A stretch of 64,000 nucleotides of DNA from Parasedimentitalea denitrificans (GTDB taxonomy: Bacteria; Pseudomonadota; Alphaproteobacteria; Rhodobacterales; Rhodobacteraceae): positions 186,001-250,000 of the forward strand of contig NZ_QHLQ01000003.1 in assembly GCF_011813015.1 (NCBI RefSeq), written 5' to 3'. Positions 27,737-36,382 of this stretch are shown here, piece after piece. Within the stretch, counting starts at the first letter, position 1. Each line of letters opens with the position of its first letter. The translations under genes and the position numbers were made by a program. A model generated the notes under the pieces. It saw nothing but the letters and a program-made list of their open reading frames with translations, ran no database searches and had not been told where the DNA came from.

Positions 27737-28028
27737 CTCGGCGCCGATGAAAGCGCCGTCGAAGCCTTTACCCAGTCGGAATAACCCTATGATTTGCTGC
27801 CACTTGGCAGTTTGTATTACTAGCGGTGGTACCACCAAAAACGGCAGCGGACGGGGACTTTATCCCCCGTGCGTAAGTGCACTTCGATAGCGCCCCCGTT
27901 CCACCGAGAGCCCTGAACCTGTGCAGGGATTGTCAGTCCCGGCGGTAATCGCGATTGCCGAGTAAACTAACAGGGAAGTTCGAAAATCGGGTGAACCTAC
28001 CGTACGCTACCCACGCAACACCCCGAAC
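27737..28028. other. 292-bp gap with several hairpins
   Basis: It lies between the stops of convergent hutC and the choice-of-anchor-L gene. I see CGGCGC/GCGCCG at 27739-27758 (possible hutC terminator), CTGCC/GGCAG at 27797-27810 and the loopless palindrome GGTGGTACCACC at 27825-27836. No tRNA, ORF or known riboswitch could be recognised on either strand. Confidence 0.4.
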
Positions 28029-29582
28029 TTAGGACTTCAACACCAGTTTGCTTTCGTGGGATTTCAGGCTTGGGCGCGCTGATGGTCCATAGTTTTGCCA
28101 ATCGTCCATAAGGTCCAGAACTTCCGCGCGGGTTTCTGGATCAAAGGCATCAAGAGTTTCGGCTCCGGGATGATAGCTTTCGCTTTCGAGCCCATTGCCG
28201 CTGACGATTTCATGCTGGTCGAACAACAGATGGACATAAGTCACAAGTTCACCATCTGCCTGCACACGGATGGAGTGATCGTTGACCAGATGCTTGGCCT
28301 TGATCAGCACTTCGGATTGACCAAAAAGCAGCTCAGCCCGTTCAGATGTGATCAGAACACGGTGGTTTGGCGACAGTGCGATGCGGGTATGGTCGCCCAG
28401 CGCGCCGGGTGCAAATACAACTGGTGCATTTCCCCCCGTGGCACGACGTTGACTGCGCCCAATCCAGCGGAGCGGCTGTGGTCCATGGTCACGAGTTTCA
28501 ACCATAATCCCCCGTTCCAGATCCTCTACTGCAACGGGCCCTGAAATAGTGTCGATCAAAGTGCCAGCCACAAAGCAAGGGACGGTGCTGACCTCAACAA
28601 AGCCGACATCGGTGTTTCCCAGGTCATCTTCGACGGTATAGGAAAACGTGTTTGTTTCTTCCTCATCGTTGTCGAGTGTAAACGTTCCATCGGCATTCAG
28701 AGTCACATATTCACCGGTCGCCAGCGTCACGGTGTCGCCGGCTGTGACGGGTTGACCGTTGATATGAGTGACCGTCAAGGTAGAGCCTTCGGCATGGATA
28801 TCATTGCCCAAAACATCAAGGTTTGCCGAACCTTGACCATCGATCGTCACTACGTCATCCGTCGCAACCAGCGCGGTCTGCACCGAGTCACCAGCGATCA
28901 ACAAGTTGGAATCGTATATGGCATCACCTGCATCGGCGATGCCGATCTTGATGGTATTTTCCTCGCCCGGGATCACAGTTGCCTTGAGTGTCAGCGTGAC
29001 GGTGAACCCGTCCATTTCGGTATTATAGTTATCGTCCGTGTCCGCGTTATCGACATAGAGGTTCTGGTTTGAACCGTCGTTGATGTTGTCGATCGAAATG
29101 TCGCCTTCGCCAACTGTCAATTCAGCCTGCACGCCGTTGACCCAGACACCAACAACATCGTTGAAACCCTTATCTACGTATTCCAGATACTCCTCGGACG
29201 AGAAGGTGATCTGCATCGTCAGGGTTGATCCGTCGGGCACAAAAGTCGCCTCGAACACTGCGGCGTCATAGGTTTGCTGGCCTGCAAGCGCGGTGAGATC
29301 GCTATCGCCACTGGTGCCATGCTCGGTTGTGGTGGACGCCGAGGTATTCACGTCACCGCTGCTGTTGGTGATGTCCGCGGCCTGTCCGGTGGAGAGGATC
29401 ACCCCGGTATCAGATGGGGTTAGCTCCGGTGCTGTTTGGTCACCGTCGGTGTAGATGCCGGAAGCAGTGGAACTACCGCTATAGCTGGCGCTGACAATGG
29501 TAATGCCATTGCCGAACATGGCATTTGCCATGTCTGTTGCTGTGGCAGAGGTATCAATAGGCAGTTCTGAAGCTATAGTCAC
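28029..29582 (-). CDS. Choice-of-anchor-L / Hint domain protein (Hint-A)
   Basis: This 517-residue protein has three parts. Residues 1 to about 240 form a choice-of-anchor-L domain (TPSDTGVILSTGQA, MQITFSSEEYLEYVDKGFNDVVGVWVNG, GIADAGDAIYDSNLLIAGDS). Residues 245-345 form a cadherin/VCBS-like beta domain (DVLGNDIHAEGSTLTVTHING, LNADGTFTLDND). From about residue 345 there is a Hint domain (VPCFVAGTLIDTISGPVAVEDL) with the SPNHRVLI motif. The Hint cysteine and histidine are intact, so autocatalysis is possible. There is no signal peptide, which suggests type I secretion, as inferred for similar Rhodobacterales proteins. The C-terminal tail ARPSLKSHESKLVLKS is shared with the paralogues. Confidence 0.85.
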   Translation of the reverse strand: MTIASELPIDTSATATDMANAMFGNGITIVSASYSGSSTASGIYTDGDQTAPELTPSDTGVILSTGQAADITNSSGDVNTSASTTTEHGTSGDSDLTALAGQQTYDAAVFEATFVPDGSTLTMQITFSSEEYLEYVDKGFNDVVGVWVNGVQAELTVGEGDISIDNINDGSNQNLYVDNADTDDNYNTEMDGFTVTLTLKATVIPGEENTIKIGIADAGDAIYDSNLLIAGDSVQTALVATDDVVTIDGQGSANLDVLGNDIHAEGSTLTVTHINGQPVTAGDTVTLATGEYVTLNADGTFTLDNDEEETNTFSYTVEDDLGNTDVGFVEVSTVPCFVAGTLIDTISGPVAVEDLERGIMVETRDHGPQPLRWIGRSQRRATGGNAPVVFAPGALGDHTRIALSPNHRVLITSERAELLFGQSEVLIKAKHLVNDHSIRVQADGELVTYVHLLFDQHEIVSGNGLESESYHPGAETLDAFDPETRAEVLDLMDDWQNYGPSARPSLKSHESKLVLKS

Positions 29583-29718
29583 AACGCGTTCCTAGTTTAG
29601 ACTTTTGTGTCAGCTAGCCCCTAGGACTTTCAAAAAGGATAATTTTTACGGTGCCTTTACGAGATTCATTCCGGCCATTTGGTTGACCCTTGCCCTGAAG
29701 CGGGGGTATGGCAGCGAT

Positions 29719-30066
29719 ATGGAAAAGAAGAAAACATCCCGCCAGCAGGTTTACACTCTTGTCGTCCAGATCGGCCGCAAAGAGGGTGATGGCCTGCCCA
29801 AAGGTGCCACCGGCGCTGCGTTGATGATTTTTGCCTCGGGCATTGATGAGGCCGAAGCCGTGCGCGAGACAGTGGCGATCCTAAAGCAGGCAGACACTGC
29901 GCCGCTGGATGTCACTGGATACGGCACATTGGCCGATCGCGAAGCCGAAGGTCACGAAATCGAGGCCGAAGAACGTGGTCTAATGCAACGTGCGCTGGAA
30001 GAAAACTCGGTGATTGTAGCCCAGATGACGCCGTTCTTTGGCGATGAAGAACCCACAGTTCACTAA
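29719..30066 (+). CDS. Rhodobacterales-type hypothetical protein
   Basis: This 115-residue acidic cytoplasmic protein begins MEKKKTSRQQVYTLVVQIGR, continues with GLPKGATGAALMIFASGIDEAEAVRETVAILKQADT and ends EENSVIVAQMTPFFGDEE. I do not know a named family. The alternating strand/helix pattern suggests a small ferredoxin-like fold, which is a guess. The frame opens at 29605, but the upstream part is hydrophobic and looks non-coding; ATG 29719 is preferred without a strong ribosome site. It sits alone on the plus strand between minus-strand genes. Confidence 0.6.
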   Translation: MEKKKTSRQQVYTLVVQIGRKEGDGLPKGATGAALMIFASGIDEAEAVRETVAILKQADTAPLDVTGYGTLADREAEGHEIEAEERGLMQRALEENSVIVAQMTPFFGDEEPTVH

Positions 30067-30080
30067 GCGCCTTAACCAGC

Positions 30081-31205
30081 CTAGTCGCGCGCACCAAACC
30101 AACGACGATACATCGCATCGTAGGTTCCGTCTTCACGCAGGGCTAGCAGAGTTCGATTGACCTCTTCCACACGTGGCGACCCTTCGGGGAAGATGATTCC
30201 GTAGTTTTCCTTTAGAAACACGGATCCGACGGTGCGGCCAAAGCGGGCGCCTTCGTGGGTAGCGTAGTAACTCAGAATTGGTGCGTCAAACACGACAACC
30301 CGGATGTTGCCCGTCTCAAATGCGTCGATCAAATCCGTCAGCCCATTATAGTCGCGATACTCAATCTCGCGCCGGTCGAGAAACCCAGCTGCTGTTGACC
30401 CTTTGATGGTACCAACGCGTTTGCCATACAGATCATTGATTGAATTCACCGACCCGGTGATCGCATCAACGGTCATGACTGCAGTGATTTTTGCGACGAA
30501 TACGGAAACCACAAACAGCGACGACACCACCAACACGACGCCAAACATTCGACCAATCGGCGTGCGCGGCACACGTTCTTCGAAGCCGCCGTTCACAACA
30601 AGGTTCAGTGCCCACCAGAACGACGGGAACCAAGCCTCTTTCAACGGGCGATCAAAATAAGGCTGAGCACGGCGTTCGAATGTCCACATCAACATACCGC
30701 CGCCAGCCAATAGCACAAAGGCTATGCCAATGGCCGCCAACAAGTCCCAAGACAGAACCGCCTTTAGCAGTGATGGCGATTGCAAGTCATCGACATGAAC
30801 CATCATCTGCAAGCCGCTTTCAAAAATCGGCTGACTGAAATCCATATCAATTTCACGAGCGGCAGTGATTGATATATTGGCAATCGCCAAGTCAGCCTCG
30901 CCACCCTGAACCTGCCCAAGCATGTCGGAGAATGCGTCAACTCGGTTGACCTCGTACTCCCACCCCAATCGGTCAGTCAGTTCCCCCAGCAGCTCGATAG
31001 AGAACCCCGTATCGCGGCCATTTTCAGTAAATGAAAACGGAGGCCGAGTGACTGTGGCAACGGAGAGAGTCTGCGCAGTTAGGGTCTGAGCCCAAGCCAA
31101 AAGCAGAATGAAAAGAGTAACAAAAGTTCGCAACGAAGAGCCAATCAGATCATAATCTTCCAGATCAGCGTTTTTATGCCGAACACGCCTGTCGCGCAAG
31201 TGCAC
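30081..31205 (-). CDS. Periplasmic-binding/ion-channel protein, ionotropic glutamate receptor-like
   Basis: The 374-residue protein has the layout of prokaryotic glutamate-receptor channels. A hydrophobic leader (TFVTLFILLLAWAQTLTAQ) is followed by binding lobe 1 (VATVTRPPFSFTENGRDTGFSIELL, ADLAIANISITAAREIDMDFSQP). Next come TM1 (DLLAAIGIAFVLLAGGGMLMW), a pore-loop region, TM2 (MFGVVLVVSSLFVVSVFVAKI) and lobe 2 (LYGKRVGTIKGSTAAGFL to the RWFGARD end). The pore loop reads VVNGGFEERVP where potassium-type members have TTVGYGD, so the filter is altered. GTG 31205 is the only plausible upstream start and lacks a clear ribosome site; the true start is uncertain. It is last in a tight operon, 5 nt behind the Hint gene. 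Confidence 0.8.
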   Translation of the reverse strand: MHLRDRRVRHKNADLEDYDLIGSSLRTFVTLFILLLAWAQTLTAQTLSVATVTRPPFSFTENGRDTGFSIELLGELTDRLGWEYEVNRVDAFSDMLGQVQGGEADLAIANISITAAREIDMDFSQPIFESGLQMMVHVDDLQSPSLLKAVLSWDLLAAIGIAFVLLAGGGMLMWTFERRAQPYFDRPLKEAWFPSFWWALNLVVNGGFEERVPRTPIGRMFGVVLVVSSLFVVSVFVAKITAVMTVDAITGSVNSINDLYGKRVGTIKGSTAAGFLDRREIEYRDYNGLTDLIDAFETGNIRVVVFDAPILSYYATHEGARFGRTVGSVFLKENYGIIFPEGSPRVEEVNRTLLALREDGTYDAMYRRWFGARD

Positions 31206-31210
31206 AATAA

Positions 31211-32296
31211 TTAGGCAATTCGACGTTCTGCCAAAACTGTTGCATCAAAGGACCGCAACACTGGGTACTTTGATTGGCCATGTTCAGGCAGACTTGATCT
31301 GTCCAGCCCTGACAACAGGCTTGCTGCCAACCGCATCTTATCTCTACGCAGGCGACCGATAAACAGGCTTTCTACCACGGCACCACCCGCCAGCGGCGCG
31401 TCATGGTCGGGCAAGAGCAATTGCATATAAGTCATCGTCGGCTTGTCGATTTTGGGGCGATAGGCTGTATGGGTGGCAAGCAAATGACAGGCTGGCACCA
31501 ATACTGATTGCTGGCCAAACAGGTACTCAACCTCTGACCCGGACAGCACCAACCGCTGCGACGAAGCGACGTCGATATCCTGTAGCAACCCGAAATAGGG
31601 TGCCCGCAGCCGAATGGGTTGGAACGTGCCAACTGTCGGCATTTCACGTTTCAAAACATGCAAAACCGGAACCGTTGCCCCATCGCTTGTCAGCACCAGA
31701 TCCCCCCGCTGAAGGCTTGCCAACGGCCGGTACCCCTGCGGTGTCGCAATCGGTGTATTTTCGGTCAGAGACGGCATAGGGCCAACCGGCTCTATCTGAT
31801 CCGACAGCGCCAGATACTGCACGTCCGTCGACACGAAACGAAATGGGCCGTGCTGCAGCAGCGCCTTCAGATCCGCCAGACGCCATGGGCGCGGTTCCTT
31901 AAGATCGATAATCTGCGCCTGACCACCATCCGCGCGCTCTAGCGCCAAACGCCCCCAGCGCCGTGGTGCATCCCACGAATATGTCAGCCGCAACACATCG
32001 GTTCGACCCGCTTCGGTAGGGTTCAGGGTCCAGTGCCCAAGTGTGCCTGACTGCTCCAACACCAGGTTCAAACCACCGCCCGGAACCGCCCTAAGCGCCA
32101 GTTTCACAGGCCAGTCCCCATCTTGCGCAAACAGGACCAACGGCTCTGGTCGCAGCGTATTTGGCAACCTCATTTCAACAACCAAGGAGCCCTGGATCAT
32201 TAGAGCATCTGGACTGGCATCCTGAAATTCGCGGATCATATCCGCTTCACTTTCGTTTGAATTAGAATGTGAGGAGGACACTGCCAGCCAAGCCAT
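31211..32296 (-). CDS. Degenerate Hint-domain protein (Hint-C)
   Basis: This 361-residue protein has an N-terminal beta-rich part (about 1-170, lectin/LamG-like by look only: VVEMRLPNTLRPEPLVLFAQ, LRLTYSWDAPRRWGRLAL). A Hint-like domain follows (TPIATPQGYRPLASLQRGDLVLTSDGATVPV, YLFGQQSVLVPACHLL). The catalytic positions are gone: the Cys of PCFVAGT aligns with the Leu of PSLTENT, and the His of SPxHR aligns with Gln in ASSQR. The tail YPVLRSFDATVLAERR still resembles the paralogues. It lies 4 nt behind Hint-B and 5 nt ahead of the receptor gene. It may be a non-cleaving accessory to Hint-B. Confidence 0.75.
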   Translation of the reverse strand: MAWLAVSSSHSNSNESEADMIREFQDASPDALMIQGSLVVEMRLPNTLRPEPLVLFAQDGDWPVKLALRAVPGGGLNLVLEQSGTLGHWTLNPTEAGRTDVLRLTYSWDAPRRWGRLALERADGGQAQIIDLKEPRPWRLADLKALLQHGPFRFVSTDVQYLALSDQIEPVGPMPSLTENTPIATPQGYRPLASLQRGDLVLTSDGATVPVLHVLKREMPTVGTFQPIRLRAPYFGLLQDIDVASSQRLVLSGSEVEYLFGQQSVLVPACHLLATHTAYRPKIDKPTMTYMQLLLPDHDAPLAGGAVVESLFIGRLRRDKMRLAASLLSGLDRSSLPEHGQSKYPVLRSFDATVLAERRIA

Positions 32297-32300
32297 CGGG

Positions 32301-33872
32301 TCAGGCTGCCTGCGTTGCTGACAACAGCTTTGCTTCGTATGACTTCAGCGTAGGTCGAGCTGCGCCACCGTATCCATCACCTGTGGCTGGATCCAATTCA
32401 GGAAACAACGTGCAGATCTCGTCGACCACGGGCTGCTCCAATAGATTGGTCGTCTGCGGGCCCGGCAAGAAGCTCTCGGTCTCCAAGCCCTCAGAGAAAA
32501 TCACCTGATGGCGGTCAAACATCAGATGCACATAGGTAACCTCGCCACCGGGGCAACGGGTGACCGAGCGATCATTCAGTAGATCTTTGGCGGCGACCAG
32601 AACTTCTGCCTCGCCAAACAGCAGTTCGGCCAAGCTATCACGCACAAGAACACGGTGCTGGGGCGAAACCTGCAAATCACGGTGCGCCCCAAAGGTTCCC
32701 GCGCGGATGTGAATGGGGGCAAAGTCGCCTTCTGCCTCGACCAAGCGAGCACCAACCCAACGGATGGGCTGCGCTCCGTCATCACGTGTCATAACCAAGT
32801 CACCGGGCTGTAGATTTTCGACCGGCAGTTCCCCGTAAGGCGTGCGGATCATTGATCCGGCAACGAAACAAGGGATCGAGCTGGCGTTGACAAAACCGGT
32901 GTCAGAATTCGACCCGTTAGACGCTGTGTAAGTGAAGTTGAAATTCTCGACATCGCCGTCACCGGTCAGTGTCAGTGTTCCATCAGCATTCAATAGAACT
33001 GTCTGACCTGTGTTCAGCGTCACGATGGAACCTGCCGAAACCCCGACACCATTCACATGCGTTATGGTCAAAACGCCGCCGGAACTATCAATATCGTTGG
33101 CCAACACATCGATGGTTTTGCTGCCCGTTGGGTAAAGGTTGGTGGAATCTTCCATCGCCACCAAACTGGTTTGCACCGAATCCCCGGCGATCAACAGGTT
33201 ACTGTCATACTGGCTGTCCGAAACATCGGCGATGCCGATCCGGATCGTGTTTTCGACCCCCGGAGTGACGTTCATGGTCAGCGTCATGGTGACCGTCAGC
33301 CCGTCCATCTCGGTGTTATAGGCACTGCCCGAGTTATCCAGAAACAGGTTTTCATTGTTGGTGGCGTTCACGTTGCCAGGGTCGGCGTCACCATTGCCAA
33401 CAACCAGGTCGACCTGTTCTCCATTGATCCAAACGCCTACAAAATCCTGATAGACGGAGTTCTGAAACTCGGGGTATTCTTCGGACGAAAAGATGAACTG
33501 CATCGTCATTATCCCGGAGTCGGGAATAAAAGTGACGTCTAGATATGAGGCATCGTAGGTGTTGGTCCCGGCGGCGGCATTGAAATCGGAATTGTTATTC
33601 TCACCGCTGGAGTCTCGGGATTGGTTGTCGTCCTGGTTCGCCTGTCCAGATCGGTTCGTATATTCCTTTGCCCGGCCAGTGGACAAAATTACTCCGGTGT
33701 CACCGGGAGTGGCACCAGGGGCAATGCTATCGCCATTTGAATAGATCGCCGAGGACCTGCTGTCCCCAGTATAGCTGGCGCTGACGACTGTGACGCCATC
33801 GCCGAAAATTGCGTCTGCCATCTGAATGGCACTGGCATTCGTCTTATAAGTAAGCTCTGATCCTGCAACCAT
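32301..33872 (-). CDS. Choice-of-anchor-L / Hint domain protein (Hint-B)
   Basis: The 523-residue protein has the same architecture as Hint-A: an anchor-L domain (TPGDTGVILSTGRA, MQFIFSSEEYPEFQNSVYQDFVGVWING, GIADVSDSQYDSNLLIAGDS), a VCBS/cadherin-like domain (DVLANDIDSSGGVLTITHVNG, LNADGTLTLTGD) and a Hint domain (IPCFVAGSMIRTPYGELPVENLQ, VSPQHRVLV). The Cys and His are intact. The C-terminus ARPTLKSYEAKLLSATQAA carries the shared tail. There is no signal peptide. ATG 33872 (MVAGSELTYKT) is chosen; the open frame reaches 33905. It is the first gene of the Hint-B, Hint-C, receptor operon. Confidence 0.85.
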   Translation of the reverse strand: MVAGSELTYKTNASAIQMADAIFGDGVTVVSASYTGDSRSSAIYSNGDSIAPGATPGDTGVILSTGRAKEYTNRSGQANQDDNQSRDSSGENNNSDFNAAAGTNTYDASYLDVTFIPDSGIMTMQFIFSSEEYPEFQNSVYQDFVGVWINGEQVDLVVGNGDADPGNVNATNNENLFLDNSGSAYNTEMDGLTVTMTLTMNVTPGVENTIRIGIADVSDSQYDSNLLIAGDSVQTSLVAMEDSTNLYPTGSKTIDVLANDIDSSGGVLTITHVNGVGVSAGSIVTLNTGQTVLLNADGTLTLTGDGDVENFNFTYTASNGSNSDTGFVNASSIPCFVAGSMIRTPYGELPVENLQPGDLVMTRDDGAQPIRWVGARLVEAEGDFAPIHIRAGTFGAHRDLQVSPQHRVLVRDSLAELLFGEAEVLVAAKDLLNDRSVTRCPGGEVTYVHLMFDRHQVIFSEGLETESFLPGPQTTNLLEQPVVDEICTLFPELDPATGDGYGGAARPTLKSYEAKLLSATQAA

Positions 33873-34193
33873 GTCTCTGCCCCATTCCTCAATGAGACAA
33901 CACATCCAACGCGAGGGTTTTCCCCCGTCGTTTTACACGGACCCCGCCTGTTGACGGTGGTTGATACTGAGGTCCCGCTATTACGGTGACCACTGTGCTC
34001 GGATGCCCTGCCTCGGGTTATTTGTTAATATTTCCTTAACACGCGAATCCTCCCCCTGTCATCCGAACTTGATAATTCACGCCATGGCGCTGCTTTTGCG
34101 CCACATTTTCGATGCCTGCCGGAAAACACCAGAATTGCACCGCCCTTGAAACCACGCTACGCCGAAGCAACCCACATTTTCCGGAGCCTACTG
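33873..34193. other. 321-bp divergent gap between Hint-B and dapE
   Basis: No gene is visible. It holds the CtrA consensus box at 34025-34040, roughly equidistant from the two start codons, and must contain promoters in both directions. No other repeat or hairpin stands out. Confidence 0.5.
34025..34040. promoter_or_regulatory. CtrA consensus box
   Basis: TTAA-N7-TTAAC matches the alphaproteobacterial CtrA recognition sequence perfectly. It lies 152 nt upstream of the Hint-B ATG and 153 nt upstream of the dapE ATG, in the divergent gap. CtrA controls motility, gene-transfer-agent and cell-surface genes in Rhodobacterales. Hint-B is therefore the likelier target than dapE. Confidence 0.5.
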
Positions 34194-35339
34194 ATGCCTT
34201 CAATCGACCCCGCCCGCCTGACCGCCGACTTAATCCGCTGCGCCTCGGTTACCCCGGTTGAGGGTGGCGCGCTGGTTTTGCTGGAAAAGCTGCTGACCGA
34301 GGGTGGGTTCACCTGTACCCGTGTAGATCGCGGCGAAGTCAGCAATCTGTTTGCCCGCTGGGGCGACAAGGGACACGCACAGACATTTGGGTTCAACGGC
34401 CACACCGACGTGGTGCCACTGGGGGATGAGGCCGCCTGGACCATGCCGCCGTTTGGGGCCGAGGAAAAAGACGGGTTCATGTACGGCCGCGGCGCAACGG
34501 ACATGAAATCCGGGGTTGCCGCCTTTGCAGCGGCTGCCATTGATTTCGTCCGCGACACGCCGCCCAATGGCTCCATCATCCTGACCATCACCGGGGATGA
34601 AGAAGGCGAGTCGGTGGATGGGACCACAGCACTGTTGGATTACATGGACGCCGAAGGGGAACAGATGGCGGCCTGTTTGGTCGGCGAACCCACCTGCCCC
34701 GACACTATGGGCGAGATGATCAAGATCGGTCGTCGTGGTTCAATGTCGGCTTGGTTCAATGTTACCGGCGTTCAGGGGCATTCGGCCTACCCACATCGTG
34801 CCAACAATCCGCTGAACGCGATGGTACGGTTGATGGATCAGCTGGCCAGTCACGAGTTGGATCAGGGCACTGAGCATTTTGACGCCTCGACACTGGCGGT
34901 TGTCACCATCGACACTGGCAATAGTGCTACTAACGTTATCCCTGCCATGGCAAATGCAACGGTGAATATCCGGTTTAATGACGCCCATACCGGTGCCGAC
35001 CTTAGCCAATGGCTACGTGACAAATCTGCCAAGGTTGCTGCTGAGTTTGGTCTGGAAATCGACGTCAAAATAAAGATTTCTGGCGAGAGTTTCATCACGG
35101 CACCCGGCCCATTGTCGGATCTGGTTTCCGCATCGGTCGAGGCTGTTTGTGGTGTAAAGCCTGAGCTGTCGACCACTGGCGGAACCTCAGACGCTCGGTT
35201 TGTAAAAAGCCACTGCCCAGTCGTAGAATTCGGCCTTGTTGGCCGCACCATGCACCAAGTGGACGAACGGGTTGAGGTCGCACAGATCCACCAGCTCAAG
35301 GCGATCTATGGTCGTATTCTGGCGGACTATTTCAAATGA
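34194..35339 (+). CDS. dapE: Succinyl-diaminopimelate desuccinylase
   Basis: It removes succinate from N-succinyl-LL-diaminopimelate in lysine and peptidoglycan-precursor synthesis. The 381-residue M20 metallopeptidase shows [13 protein letters not shown] (zinc His/Asp), [36 protein letters not shown] (general-base Glu), [17 protein letters not shown] and [15 protein letters not shown] 34194 is supported by GGAG 7 nt upstream; the frame opens at 34146. It overlaps the GNAT gene by ATGA. Confidence 0.96.
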   Translation: MPSIDPARLTADLIRCASVTPVEGGALVLLEKLLTEGGFTCTRVDRGEVSNLFARWGDKGHAQTFGFNGHTDVVPLGDEAAWTMPPFGAEEKDGFMYGRGATDMKSGVAAFAAAAIDFVRDTPPNGSIILTITGDEEGESVDGTTALLDYMDAEGEQMAACLVGEPTCPDTMGEMIKIGRRGSMSAWFNVTGVQGHSAYPHRANNPLNAMVRLMDQLASHELDQGTEHFDASTLAVVTIDTGNSATNVIPAMANATVNIRFNDAHTGADLSQWLRDKSAKVAAEFGLEIDVKIKISGESFITAPGPLSDLVSASVEAVCGVKPELSTTGGTSDARFVKSHCPVVEFGLVGRTMHQVDERVEVAQIHQLKAIYGRILADYFK

Positions 35340-35758
35340 GCTATTCGATCTCAGTGATCGACAACCACGAGGCCTGTTACGCGTTGCGACATCAGGTTTT
35401 TGTTGGCGAGCAAGGCGTGCCTGTTGAAGAGGAATGGGACGAGCTGGACCCCGTCGCTGCGCATTTATTGGCCACGGACAACGATGTGCCTGTGGGAACT
35501 GCGCGCGTTGTTTATCAGGACGAGTTTGCCAAAATTGGCCGGGTTTGCGTATTGAAATCAGCCCGTGGAACCGGGTTGGGCGCTGACCTGATCAGAGCCG
35601 CCGTGCAACTGGCCAAGGACAAACCCGGCATCACTAAGGCCAAGCTGGGTGCTCAGCTGCATGCCTTGGGGTTCTATGAAAAGCTGGGGTTTTCGGTGTA
35701 TGGGCCGATCTATCTGGATGCTGGCATTGAACACCGCGACATGGTGCTGGCGCTATAG
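35336..35758 (+). CDS. GNAT-family N-acetyltransferase
   Basis: The 140-residue protein resembles the ElaA/YjdJ type: [65 protein letters not shown] (acetyl-CoA loop) and [20 protein letters not shown]. The substrate is unknown. The start overlaps dapE by ATGA and its stop overlaps the next gene by one base, so three genes are translationally coupled. Confidence 0.92.
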   Translation: MSYSISVIDNHEACYALRHQVFVGEQGVPVEEEWDELDPVAAHLLATDNDVPVGTARVVYQDEFAKIGRVCVLKSARGTGLGADLIRAAVQLAKDKPGITKAKLGAQLHALGFYEKLGFSVYGPIYLDAGIEHRDMVLAL

Positions 35759-36351
35759 TGAAGCCCACCCTGATCATCATGCTAAAGCTGCCGCGGCCGG
35801 GACGGGTGAAAACCAGACTGGGGCGGGATCTGGGTATGGTTGGGGCAGCCTGGTGGTTTCGCCATCAATCCACGCGACTGATCCGGCGGTTACGGGATCC
35901 ACGATGGCAAATTGTATTGGCGGTGGCGCCGGATAATGCGGTGACTGCGCGTGTCTGGCCTGCCGACCTGCCACGCATTCCACAAGGGCGCGGGGATCTG
36001 GGCCAGCGCATGGCGCGGATGTTGGGGGCTGCGGCGCCCGGTCCGGCCTGCCTGATCGGTGCGGATATTCCCGACATCACACGCACCCATATCGCCCGCG
36101 CCTTTGCCGCGCTTGGGGATCACGACGCAGCGTTTGGACCAGCCACCGATGGTGGATATTGGCTTGTCGGGTTGAAACACCCACAACGCCAGCCGCGTGA
36201 CATGTTTGCCAATGTCCGATGGTCCAGCGAACATGCGTTAAGCGACAGCATGGCGGCCCTGCCAGATTACCGTACCGCCCTAACGGACGAGCTGAGCGAC
36301 GTTGACACGGCCGCCGATCTGCAGAGATCCCGACCGAATTTTTCCCAATGA
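35758..36351 (+). CDS. DUF2064 / TIGR04282 glycosyltransferase-like protein
   Basis: The 197-residue protein has a nucleotide-diphospho-sugar transferase fold: LIIMLKLPRPGRVKTRLGRDLG, a GRGDLGQRMARML helix, CLIGADIPDITRTHIARAF and GPATDGGYWLVGLKH. GTG 35758 shares its first base with the stop of the GNAT gene (TAGTG). The substrate is not known. It is the third gene of the dapE operon and is followed by rnr after a short gap. Confidence 0.88.
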   Translation: MKPTLIIMLKLPRPGRVKTRLGRDLGMVGAAWWFRHQSTRLIRRLRDPRWQIVLAVAPDNAVTARVWPADLPRIPQGRGDLGQRMARMLGAAAPGPACLIGADIPDITRTHIARAFAALGDHDAAFGPATDGGYWLVGLKHPQRQPRDMFANVRWSSEHALSDSMAALPDYRTALTDELSDVDTAADLQRSRPNFSQ

Positions 36352-36382
36352 CCTTGGCCGCTGGCCATGTTAGGCGGGGATT

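Noticed and set aside
27737..28028. Possible tRNA or riboswitch in the gap behind hutC
   Set aside because: GGTTC-like words and several hairpins are present, but no cloverleaf with acceptor and T arms and no known riboswitch core could be traced on either strand.
29605..29718. Upstream extension of the small hypothetical protein at 29719
   Set aside because: The extra residues are hydrophobic and mixed and have no ribosome site; the ATG at 29719 gives a cleaner protein. I kept the short form with reduced confidence.
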